This document shows, piece by piece, positions 55,219 to 63,040 of a stretch of 64,000 nucleotides of DNA. Every line of letters begins with the position of its first letter. The first letter of the stretch is position 1. The DNA comes from Halobacteriales archaeon YIM A00013 (GTDB lineage: Archaea > Halobacteriota > Halobacteria > Halobacteriales > Haloarculaceae). Under the pieces are notes generated by a model, which was not told the origin of the DNA, did no database searches, and was given only the letters and a program-made list of their open reading frames with translations. Position numbers and translations under genes: made by a program. Location: the NCBI GenBank assembly GCA_025041195.1, contig JAKCFM010000002.1:558001-622000 (forward strand). Reading direction: 5' to 3'.

Positions 55219-56427
55219 TTACAGCACGCGGTCTGGAATGGTCCCGGTTTCGATGACGTGCGGTTCACCCCCTGTTGGAATACGGGTGACGATCTCCTGG
55301 CTCGCGTAGTTGATCACGAGGATTTCGTTGTCTCCTCTCACGGGAACGAACGCGAATCGACCATCGGCCGACGTTTCCACCCAGTACGGGTGTTGGCCGA
55401 CATCGATTCGTCTGACAACGCTGAGATCTGCCCGTCGAAGAACCGCCACATACCAGCCCGTCGTTGCCGCGACACAGAGATACTCGCCGTCGCCGGAGAC
55501 GCCGATTCCGTGGTGGGCCGCCTGCATGGGATACTCCGCCGGATCGGCGGGGACGTGCTCGGTTGTGGGCAACGATTTCGTTCGGGTGATCTCACCGCGC
55601 GCGATATCCACCTCGTGGAAGCCGTGGAAATACGACTCCTGGCAGTAACAGTATCGGCCATCCGGAGAAAACGCAAACGGTCGCACGCCTTCGTCCAGCG
55701 AAACTGTCTGGACTGTCTCCAGGGTGGTTGGGTCGATAAAGGCCAGGCGGTGAACGAATGGATCACCAAATCTGGTGTCCGGGAAGATCATGTTGCCCAG
55801 GCTGCCGTTAACGAGGATTGGGCGGTTGTCAAAGGCTGGGAGCCGTCGAAACTGCACGCCGTGCGGGAGGTTCGGCGCGTACGCTGTATCGACGATGGCC
55901 CCCGTAGCGGCGTCGATCATAGTGATCTGGTCGGTAAGAATGTCGGCCGTATACACGTACGCACCGTCCGGACCGACCGTCTGGTGGTCCGCGCGAAAAC
56001 CCGTGAGCGAACGCTCCCATCGTTTTTCACGAGTTACGAGATCGATCGCTACCACGTCACCCACATGCCCACGGGCGATATACACCGTTCTTCCATCGTG
56101 TGACAGGTTAGCGTGTTCAAGATAGTTCGCCCTGGTGAATGCGTTCAACACCGCTCCAATCGTGTGCTCAATCGCATCCTGAAGGAGATCCTCTTTGTCA
56201 CCGATCGGATACGCATCGATTGTTGCCAGCGGTTCGTAGCTTGTTGCATCGGCAATCGTCACCGTTCCGTCGGCTGCATTGGAGCTGAGTAGCACCCGAC
56301 GAGTAGTGGTCTCAGCACTCGAACGGCCCACCACGGCGAGCCCTGCAAGCCCCGCAGTCGTTCGTAAGACGGTTCGTCGTCGCCAGCCACCATCGCGCGG
56401 TCGTTGGTGTGTCGGTGTGGTCGTCAT
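55219..56427 (-). CDS. Tat-exported YncE-like beta-propeller protein
   Basis: A 402-residue protein. WRRRTVLRTTAGLAGLAVVG is a twin-arginine signal without lipobox. About seven repeats follow of the form S-x-D-G-R-x-x-Y-x-x-x-x-x-x-x-x-V-x-x-I-D, for example LSHDGRTVYIARGHVGDVVAID, DGAYVYTADILTDQITMID and SGDGEYLCVAATTGWYVAV, each a propeller blade. Related YVTN/YncE proteins bind ligands or peptides outside the cell; catalysis is not expected. No partner is evident. Confidence 0.85.
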   Translation of the reverse strand: MTTTPTHQRPRDGGWRRRTVLRTTAGLAGLAVVGRSSAETTTRRVLLSSNAADGTVTIADATSYEPLATIDAYPIGDKEDLLQDAIEHTIGAVLNAFTRANYLEHANLSHDGRTVYIARGHVGDVVAIDLVTREKRWERSLTGFRADHQTVGPDGAYVYTADILTDQITMIDAATGAIVDTAYAPNLPHGVQFRRLPAFDNRPILVNGSLGNMIFPDTRFGDPFVHRLAFIDPTTLETVQTVSLDEGVRPFAFSPDGRYCYCQESYFHGFHEVDIARGEITRTKSLPTTEHVPADPAEYPMQAAHHGIGVSGDGEYLCVAATTGWYVAVLRRADLSVVRRIDVGQHPYWVETSADGRFAFVPVRGDNEILVINYASQEIVTRIPTGGEPHVIETGTIPDRVL

Positions 56428-56598
56428 ATGTGTGTGCGTACTGCTACCGTTTCACTACTCTAGCCAGTGGCTATTTGCTTGAACGTTGTCACGGCAGTAC
56501 ACGCCTTTTTACAACAGCATCAAACGACCACCGCCAACCGAAGTGGGGATCATGTCACTAATAGCAATACTCAACTGTCAGTCCTCACAACGGAGCCT

Positions 56599-56832
56599 AT
56601 GAAGTCGCAGACAGGGTCGTTCACCCAACAACTCATTCAGATGAAATACGTCTGGACATTTATTTTTCAATCTGTGCTGTGTATGCTGCTGTTGTTGTTC
56701 GGCCTGCTCGTGATTCTTTCTCCCCCGTCGCCGAGCTACTACAGCACGGTGATCACACTGGTGATCGGTGGGTTTCTCACGCTCTGTTCTGGGGTCCGTT
56801 GCTACATTGCGTACAGACACGAATCGCCGTAA
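56599..56832 (+). CDS. Small two-helix membrane protein
   Basis: A 77-residue protein starting at ATG 56599 behind CGGAG (4 nt upstream). It has two hydrophobic segments, VWTFIFQSVLCMLLLLFGLL and STVITLVIGGFLTLCSGVRC, joined by a short SPPSPSYY turn, and a short polar tail. The frame extends upstream to 56467, but that part is polar and unlike protein. No family is recognised. It is divergent from the beta-propeller gene and convergent with the frameshifted lipoprotein. Confidence 0.6.
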   Translation: MKSQTGSFTQQLIQMKYVWTFIFQSVLCMLLLLFGLLVILSPPSPSYYSTVITLVIGGFLTLCSGVRCYIAYRHESP

Positions 56833-56925
56833 GCCCAATCAGTTGCTGGACGTTACTGGTTTTGTAATATCGAGACAGGTTCGTTCTCTGCGATGGCCGG
56901 ACGCTCCCAGTATTTGTGATCGTCT

Positions 56926-57210
56926 TCAGTCGACCGATAGCAGCTCACGCAGTGTGTTTCGCTCGTTGATTCCAGCGCTGGTTTGTGGTTCGTACAGTGC
57001 TCGGTCGCTTTCGAACACCCCGTGAGTGTATCTTTTTCCCGTAGTAGTTGTTCCACTGGATCTTCTCCGGGTTGGCTTCGTCGTACATGGTGAGCGTGCC
57101 GTCGGCGAGTCCACCCTCATCACCATCGTTGGATACCCCAGCACAACCGCGAGTGCAAGCGTCGCCCCGGTTCCCATCACGTGGATGGCTCGCCGCCGAG
57201 AGATCCCCAT
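56926..57210 (-). pseudogene. Frameshifted Tat lipoprotein remnant
   Basis: The ATG frame from 57210 gives a twin-arginine signal (SRRRAIHVMGTGATLALAVV) and then loses protein character. One base away, at about 57146, another frame reads CAGVSNDGDEGGLADGTLTM then YDEANPEKIQWNNYYG, exactly what should follow an A-x-x-C lipobox. Near 57030 the coding sense seems to change again to GVFESDRALYEPQTSAGIN, ending at 56926. Two indels in a small exported lipoprotein explain this. Its family is unknown. Confidence 0.6.
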
Positions 57211-57394
57211 ACTGCGTCTAGTTCACTGTTGCCATCTGTTGGCATAGATATTTGTTAGACCATAAGTATATGTAGGTCATATTATTTTTCAACTCAATTA
57301 CTTCGGAATTCTAGTGCTAAAGGCGTGCGTATCGTCCTGTGACATCCAGGTTCATAACAATCTGATTGGTTTGTGCCCCGCTTGGCAATGAAAG

Positions 57395-57407
57395 CCAGTA
57401 TATTTAT
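57395..57407 (+). promoter_or_regulatory. Core promoter (BRE-TATA) of the lactonase operon
   Basis: CCAGTATATTTAT ends 25 nt before the ATG at 57433. The identical 13-mer lies 24 nt before the enolase-family pseudogene at 61485, suggesting joint control of the two transcription units. Confidence 0.6.
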
Positions 57408-57432
57408 CCTCCTTCCTCTCACCTTATGTGAT

Positions 57433-58314
57433 ATGCCATGGAAGTTCAGACATGTTGCTGGCCCGTTTGCGTTCACTGAAGGCCCAACATGGGACGGAAC
57501 CGGGGTGTTGTTTTCAGATATTCCGACGAGCAGAATCCTTCGATATGCCCCCGATACCGGCGAAACGGAGCTGTTTTGCACCAACACGAGAGAAGCCAAT
57601 GGTCTCAAGATCGGTCCCGATGGAGCGCTGTATGCGTGTCAAGGGCCGCCTGGAAAACGCATTGTTCGCTACGAGGACGGGACCGAAACCCCTGTGATCG
57701 AAACGTACGATGGCGAACCGTTCAACAGTCCGAACGACCTGGGGTTCGACGATGCTGGTCGACTCTGGTTTACCGACCCGCGATACGGCGATTACGACGA
57801 CCTTCCACAGGACAGTCAGGCTGTGTATCGAGCAGATCCACGCTCGAACGATAGTTGGGAGGTGACCCGTGTGGTTTCGGACACAACAAAACCCAACGGC
57901 ATTTTGGTCTCGCCCGATGGCGAAACGCTGTACGTCGCCCAGACTGATGGCGCCCCGGACGCGCCGATGGAACTTCGCGCGTATCCAATCGAGAACGGCA
58001 CGCTCGGAGCGTATCGCGTGTTGTTTGATTTCGGTCCGCATCGCGGTATTGATGGTATGTGCCTCGACGCCGATGGCAACGTGATAGCAACGGCGGGATC
58101 GGACGAGAGCGGTCCGGGACCGATGCTCTACGTGATTGCCCCATCCGGTCGTGTACTTGAGACCCATCCGTTCCCAGGTTCGTTTCCCACGAACTGCACA
58201 TTTGGCGGCCCAGACCACCGGACGTTGTTCGTGACGGGTGATGGCGCACTGTACGCAGCAACGACTGACCGGCAGGGCTATCGCACTGATCCGCCGAATC
58301 CACGAACGAGCTGA
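57433..58314 (+). CDS. SMP-30/gluconolactonase family sugar lactonase
   Basis: A 293-residue six-bladed propeller beginning MPWKFRHVAGPFAFTEGPTW, where Glu in TEGPTWDGTG is the usual metal ligand. NSPNDLGFDDAGRLWFTDPR gives the Asn and Asp ligands, TKPNGILVSPDGETLYVAQT the next Asn, and HRGIDGMCLDADGNV the catalytic Asp. It opens a sugar gamma-lactone to the aldonic acid, the step before dehydration by the enolase-family enzyme encoded 27 nt downstream. Start at ATG 57433 on the strength of the promoter and homology. It leads the lactonase / dehydratase / SDR operon. Confidence 0.9.
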   Translation: MPWKFRHVAGPFAFTEGPTWDGTGVLFSDIPTSRILRYAPDTGETELFCTNTREANGLKIGPDGALYACQGPPGKRIVRYEDGTETPVIETYDGEPFNSPNDLGFDDAGRLWFTDPRYGDYDDLPQDSQAVYRADPRSNDSWEVTRVVSDTTKPNGILVSPDGETLYVAQTDGAPDAPMELRAYPIENGTLGAYRVLFDFGPHRGIDGMCLDADGNVIATAGSDESGPGPMLYVIAPSGRVLETHPFPGSFPTNCTFGGPDHRTLFVTGDGALYAATTDRQGYRTDPPNPRTS

Positions 58315-58341
58315 GACCAACTGCGCACCACGACGCTCCAA

Positions 58342-59637
58342 ATGAACACCACACCCACAGCCACGGAACGCGTGATAGAACGGATTGAACAGTTTCCAGT
58401 CAGGATACCCTTCCGAGACGTTCCTGAGCGAAATCTCCAGCGTGAGCTTCCACACTGGCGATACCTCGAACTGTTCGAGATAGAAATTGCCTGTGGGGCC
58501 ATCGGACACGGCGAGGCGATGCTCTAGTACATGAATGGTCCGATTGAACAGGCGACGATCGACCGTCTTGCGGGAACGGATGTTCTGGACGTTCCGTTCG
58601 ACGATTCTCTTGGCCCCGGGATTCAAATCGGGGCGCTCGATGCAATCGGTCGTGCCGAGTCCGTTCCCATTCATCGATTACTGGGTGAACTGGTTCACGA
58701 GACAGCCCCGCTCGCCTGCTGGTGTATCGATATGCCACCGGCGGACTGGGTACACGAGGCGACCCGCGCGATCGACGCTGGCTACACGACCCTGAAGGTG
58801 AAAGGACGACCGTGGTTCGATCTCGACGCGCAGTTGCAGACGCTGTCTGCGTCCGTCCCCGACTGGTTCTTCGTGTCAATCGATTTCAACGCCACGTTAC
58901 ACACCGCAGAGAAAGCGCTCGATAAACTCCAATCGGTGGAGCAGTATCCGTGCGTCAGCCATTTCGAGACGCCGATCGACCCCGGCGCAACCGAGGAGTA
59001 CGTTCAGCTCCGAGCTGCGCTGTCAACACCGATTATATTACATTATGGACAAATAGAGCCGTTCGAGGCGATCGCTGCTATAGCCTGCGATGGGCTCCTA
59101 TTGAATGGGGGTCCCGGGGCGATTCGCCAGCATGCAAGGGTGGCAGCTGTGGCTGGGCTCCCAGCCATGCTTCAGATCGTGGGCACTGACATTTCGGCCG
59201 CGTTCGGGCTTCACTGTGGCTCTGTCTTCGAGCAAGCACGCCTTCCGGCGGTCAACTGCCACCAGATATTTGAATCCACACTGCTTGTGGATCCCCTCGA
59301 AGTAGATTCTGGAATGTCGTCGGTGCCGGATCGTCCAGGGCTGGGCGTTACGGTTGATATGGCGGCCGTTCGCTCTTGCGAAACTCCCATTCACGAGTCG
59401 CGGCCATCGCCCGAGCGCGTAATCGAAACGAGTTGGCCCGACGGTAAACGCCAGAATCTCGGCCCAGAGTCGGTGAACGCGCTGTTAACACACGCGCGTG
59501 ACACTGAACAGATGCCGTTTTTCGAATCCAGCGTCACCACCCGGTTGATCAGTTCGCTTGCGGACCCAGCCGTCCGAACGCTGTACGACGACGTTCGAAC
59601 GGAACTAATACTGTTTGCCCCCGACGAAACCCAATGA
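58342..59637 (+). pseudogene. Enolase-superfamily sugar-acid dehydratase interrupted by one in-frame TAG
   Basis: A 432-codon frame broken once by TAG at 58525-58527. The 61 codons before it carry the capping-domain start (VIERIEQFPVRIPFRDVPER ... CGAIGHGEAML). The part after it resumes with YMNGPIEQATIDRLAGTDVL. Barrel residues follow: TTLKVKGRPWF (Lys-x-Lys), VSIDFNATL (Asp), HFETPIDPG (Glu), and GLGVTVDMAAV near the end. A product from the ATG at 58531 would lack the first capping strands. Loss of function by a single nonsense change is the simplest reading. The last four bases (ATGA) overlap the SDR start. Confidence 0.75.
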
Positions 59638-60473
59638 CACCAAAACAACCACACGCTGATCGTCTTTACACCGCTATCAACCCGTCCGACATGCACCGAT
59701 TTCGGGACACAACCGTGCTCGTCACTGGCTCAACACGCGGAATCGGAGAGGGAATCGCTCGCCGGTTTGCTGCGGAAGGCGCGAACGTTGTCATCACCGG
59801 TAGATCGTCTGCTGCGGGCCAGGCAGTCGCAGACGACCTTGAGAACGGCAACAGCACGGCCACCGTTATCGAAGCTGATCTGGCGGACACGGATCAAATC
59901 GAACGACTCGTGACACAGACAGTCACCCAGTTCGGTTCGATAGACGTCCTCGTCAATAACGCGGCTGCCTGGAGCCATGGTCACTTTCTCGATCGGACGA
60001 TCGATGACTGGGATACCGTGATCAACGTTAGCCTCCGTGCGCCCTGGTTATTGGCAAAGCACGCGATCGATTCGATGCCGGCGGGTGGGTCAATCCTGAA
60101 TATCTCGTCCGTTCATGCGATCGCATCAGATCCACAGCGATTTCCGTACAACGTGGCAAAAGCGGGGCTCAACGGGATGACGCGGTCGATGGCCGCCGAT
60201 CTCGGCCCGCTTGACATCACCGTGAACGGGATTTTACCCGGCCCCATCCAGATCAAAGACGATCCCGGTGATGATCCACTCCTCGAACATCGGCTCGAAG
60301 GACTCCCAGCGGATAGATACGGCCGGCCGGCCGACATCGCCGCGCTCTGTGCCTTTCTGGCCAGCACCGAGGCGCGGTTCATCACTGGCGCGTCGATCCC
60401 CGTCGATGGCGGCTGGACAGCCTGTCTTCACGATGATCCGGCGGTCTACACCACCCGCCATGCAGTGGACTGA
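59634..60473 (+). CDS. Short-chain dehydrogenase/reductase (SDR)
   Basis: A 279-residue classical SDR. VLVTGSTRGIGEGIARRFAA is the TGxxxGxG cofactor site, DVLVNNAAAWS the NNAG-like motif, and ILNISSVHAIASDPQRFPYN with YNVAK the Ser-Tyr-Lys catalytic set. TGASIPVDGGWTA closes the fold. It starts at the ATGA overlap with the enolase-family gene, so it is coupled to it. The likely role is oxidation of a sugar or sugar acid at the first step of the pathway whose later steps are the lactonase and dehydratase. An internal ATG at 59691 (MHRFRDTTVLVTG) is an alternative start. Confidence 0.92.
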   Translation: MTPKQPHADRLYTAINPSDMHRFRDTTVLVTGSTRGIGEGIARRFAAEGANVVITGRSSAAGQAVADDLENGNSTATVIEADLADTDQIERLVTQTVTQFGSIDVLVNNAAAWSHGHFLDRTIDDWDTVINVSLRAPWLLAKHAIDSMPAGGSILNISSVHAIASDPQRFPYNVAKAGLNGMTRSMAADLGPLDITVNGILPGPIQIKDDPGDDPLLEHRLEGLPADRYGRPADIAALCAFLASTEARFITGASIPVDGGWTACLHDDPAVYTTRHAVD

Positions 60474-60583
60474 GGTCAATCCCCAAATCGAATTTGACGA
60501 TGCCGAAACCGCTCGGAATCACCCCGAAATTACAGTAGTACCAGCGTAATGGACGGTGCCGAATCGGTACGGTCGCGACGGAA

Positions 60584-61378
60584 TCAGAACGGCGACGTTT
60601 TCGTCTCAATGTTTATTTCGATGACATTGGCTGCTTGCATGACACGGTTGGCCATCGTCTCGTTAAATTCGGAATCCTGGAGCCGCGTTGTGGGTGCTGA
60701 AAGGCTAATCGCACCGATAACAGTCTGGGATTTGCCGATCACCGGAACGCCAATCGCCCGGACACCCTTGATCGACTCTTCGTCGTTTTGAGCGAATCCT
60801 CGATCACGAATCAGCGCCAGCTCCTCCCACAACGTTTCTTCATCAGTGATGGTATGTTCCGTCCGTCCTTCCAACCCATACCGCTGGATGATCTGTTCAC
60901 ACCGAGATTCTGGGAGATGAGCGAGAATTGCTTTGCCGGCAGCGGAGTAATGGAGATATAGCTCGGAGTTCTGTCGGTTCTGGATGTAGAATGCGGTGCC
61001 AGCTGCTTTCTCGCCGAAGCTCTCATAGAAAATGACTTCGAGCCCCTCGTGCTCTCCAATGAGGTGGATCGACTCGCCGGTCTCTTCGGCGAGCTTATCT
61101 GCGACCGCTTTTCCAGTTCTAAAAAGAGGGGCGTTGTTTCGTGCGTAATCGCCGTAGATGATGAACTGTTCGGACAGTCTATACTCATGGTCCTCTTTCA
61201 GTATCAGTCCTTCTTCGTGGAGGGTTGCGAGATGTGTGTGAACGGCACCCATTGAGAGCGAAACGTCTTCAGCCAGTTCGGAGACCGTTGCGCCATCGTG
61301 CTGCTGGACGGCCCGTAGTAGCGCACACGAATGTTGTACCGATCGAATACGGCGTGGATTCCGATCCATTACCGACAT
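60584..61378 (-). CDS. IclR-family transcriptional regulator
   Basis: A 264-residue regulator with an N-terminal winged helix (SCALLRAVQQHDGATVSELA ... GAVHTHLATLHEEGLILK) and an effector domain with LYLHYSAAGKAILAHLPESR and EESIKGVRAIGVPVIGKSQ. It is convergent with the SDR (111 nt) and divergent from the enolase-family relic at 61485 (106 nt). It is a good candidate for the regulator of both sugar-acid units, which share a promoter sequence. ATG 61369 is an alternative start. Confidence 0.92.
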   Translation of the reverse strand: MSVMDRNPRRIRSVQHSCALLRAVQQHDGATVSELAEDVSLSMGAVHTHLATLHEEGLILKEDHEYRLSEQFIIYGDYARNNAPLFRTGKAVADKLAEETGESIHLIGEHEGLEVIFYESFGEKAAGTAFYIQNRQNSELYLHYSAAGKAILAHLPESRCEQIIQRYGLEGRTEHTITDEETLWEELALIRDRGFAQNDEESIKGVRAIGVPVIGKSQTVIGAISLSAPTTRLQDSEFNETMANRVMQAANVIEINIETKTSPF

Positions 61379-61447
61379 GCTTTCTCATAGGTCATGTTTG
61401 ATAAGTACTTTACTATCGTCAAATATAACTGATTGTATCGACCGAGC

Positions 61448-61460
61448 CCAGTATATTTAT
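61448..61460 (+). promoter_or_regulatory. Core promoter (BRE-TATA) of the enolase-family relic
   Basis: CCAGTATATTTAT, identical to 57395-57407, ends 24 nt before the ATG at 61485. The promoter is intact although the gene behind it is not. Confidence 0.6.
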
Positions 61461-61484
61461 ATCACGGTACCTGCAGTGGTGGAT

Positions 61485-62631
61485 ATGGAACTCACGGACA
61501 TAACAGCGATAATGGTCGAAATATCGCTTGTTGGGGCTGCTGAGCCGCTTGATATCGCTCCGTACGTCATGAATCACGGGGAAATATCCTCGGTGAAGCG
61601 GGTACTGGTCCGTGTTGATACGAGCGATGGCGTCTCTGGGTGGGGGGAGATGCGCCCGTTTTTGTCGGCTGGGGCGACAGCGTCGCTCATTGAAGACGGT
61701 GTTGCGCCGCAGGTGATGGGCTAATTGCCATTCGACCGTGAGCGAATTCGGAACCGTGTCACGATCGAATACACCAACGTGGAGATGTTTTTCGCGGCGA
61801 TCGAAACTGCCTGCTGGGACATTGTTGGCCAGACAGTCGGTCGGCCAGTGTATGTACTCTTCGGCGGTCGGACCATTCCATCACAGACTGACAGTGCTGT
61901 CGCTTCGATGACGGATCGGACCGTCGAGTTCGCGTTCCGTTTGGGGATCTGCTCGCTTGAACAGTTTCGAACGAAGGCAATTGCCGCCAAACGGGCCGGT
62001 TTCACGACGCTCAAAACGAAGGGTGGCCGCGATTGGCAAGCAGATGTTGAGCGAATTATTGCAATGGACGCGGCGACTGACGGCCCCCTCGAATTTCGGC
62101 TCGATCCAAATCAGGGCTGGCGCCCCGCTCAGACACTCCGTGCTGCCGTGCACTTGCGGATGCTGGCATCTATCTACAGTATCTTGAGCAACCGATCCGG
62201 ACCGAGATGCATGCTATATTGTCGAGCCTCAGATATCGGACCAGACAGCCGATCGCACCGAATGAGGACACCTACGCTCCTCACAATCTCCAGTCGCTCA
62301 TCGAACACAACGCACTTGACGTTGCTGTCCTCGATCTGACGCCGGCAGGTGGCCTCAGTGGCCTTCGCAAGCAAGTGGCAATCACAGAGGCCGCTGGCAT
62401 TCCAGCCGTTCATCACTGTGGATTCGACCTCGGCATTCGAACAGCGGCGATCTGCCACGCGATCTATGGACTGTCGGGTTCACACTTCCCTCAGATACGA
62501 CCTACTACTGCTGGGCCGACACCATCCTTGCGCAGCCATTCGAATTCGACAACGGCTGTCTGACCGTCCCATCCGATTCCGGACTCGGCATCTCAGTTGA
62601 TATGGATGCCGTGAATTGCCATCGTGTGTAA
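61485..62631 (+). pseudogene. Enolase-superfamily sugar-acid dehydratase, heavily damaged
   Basis: The capping domain starts at 61485 (MELTDITAIMVEISLVGAAE, LVRVDTSDGVSGWGEMRPF) and is cut by in-frame TAA at 61722-61724. The same frame goes on with NVEMFFAAIETACWDIVGQT, FTTLKTKGGRDW (Lys-x-Lys) and FRLDPNQGWRPAQ (Asp). Near 62170 the frame shifts to YLQYLEQPIRTEMHAI and then DLTPAGGLSGLRKQVAITEA. Near 62490 it shifts again to DTTYYCWADTILAQPFEFDN and SGLGISVDMDAVNC, ending at TAA 62629. One nonsense change and two frameshifts make it non-functional. It once stood divergent from its probable IclR regulator. Confidence 0.8.
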
Positions 62632-63040
62632 TTCGGTTTGATTCAGGAACGGAGTTGGTCATGAATCCTCAGAACGGAAGTCGCTCGTGGTGGTGGAACA
62701 TTCTACAGTTATAACGGTATACACAGTATTAACAGTACACACAGTGCAAACTGTGCATCTTGGGCCCGTGGTCGACCACGATGTGATTAATCAGGGCTCC
62801 ACCACCAATCCAACGTGGCCCTCCACATATGCACTCCACCAAGCACACTGAATTTACAGTATTGATTGATATTTGTTGAATATCAGACTGAGGCTCTATA
62901 CAACTTTCATGGCGTTTTGGCCCAATTTTTAATATTGCAGAGATCTAATTAGATATGTTCGGACTCAACATGTCTTCATTGCTCGTACGGACGGTGTTCG
63001 GGTGTGTTTCGTGGTTGTCAAATATCCAATAATTGTACCT
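62632..63040. other. Intergenic region with inverted repeats
   Basis: No gene. It has CACAGT-GCAA-ACTGTG (62740-62755), a possible hairpin with a tetraloop, and a perfect 14-bp palindrome CGTGGTCGACCACG (62767-62780). An AT-rich stretch follows up to the protease start. The palindromes could be operator sites or remnants of a mobile-element end. Confidence 0.4.

Noticed and set aside
54122-58527. In-frame TAG codons as evidence of amber recoding (for example pyrrolysine)
   Set aside because: TAG also ends ordinary genes here (2186-2188, 26449-26451, 28553-28555, 32864-32866), one of three such lesions is TAA, and the affected families are not known to use a recoded residue at these positions.
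57514-58674. 386-codon leftward open frame
   Set aside because: Antisense of the SMP-30 lactonase and the start of the enolase-family gene; no protein features.
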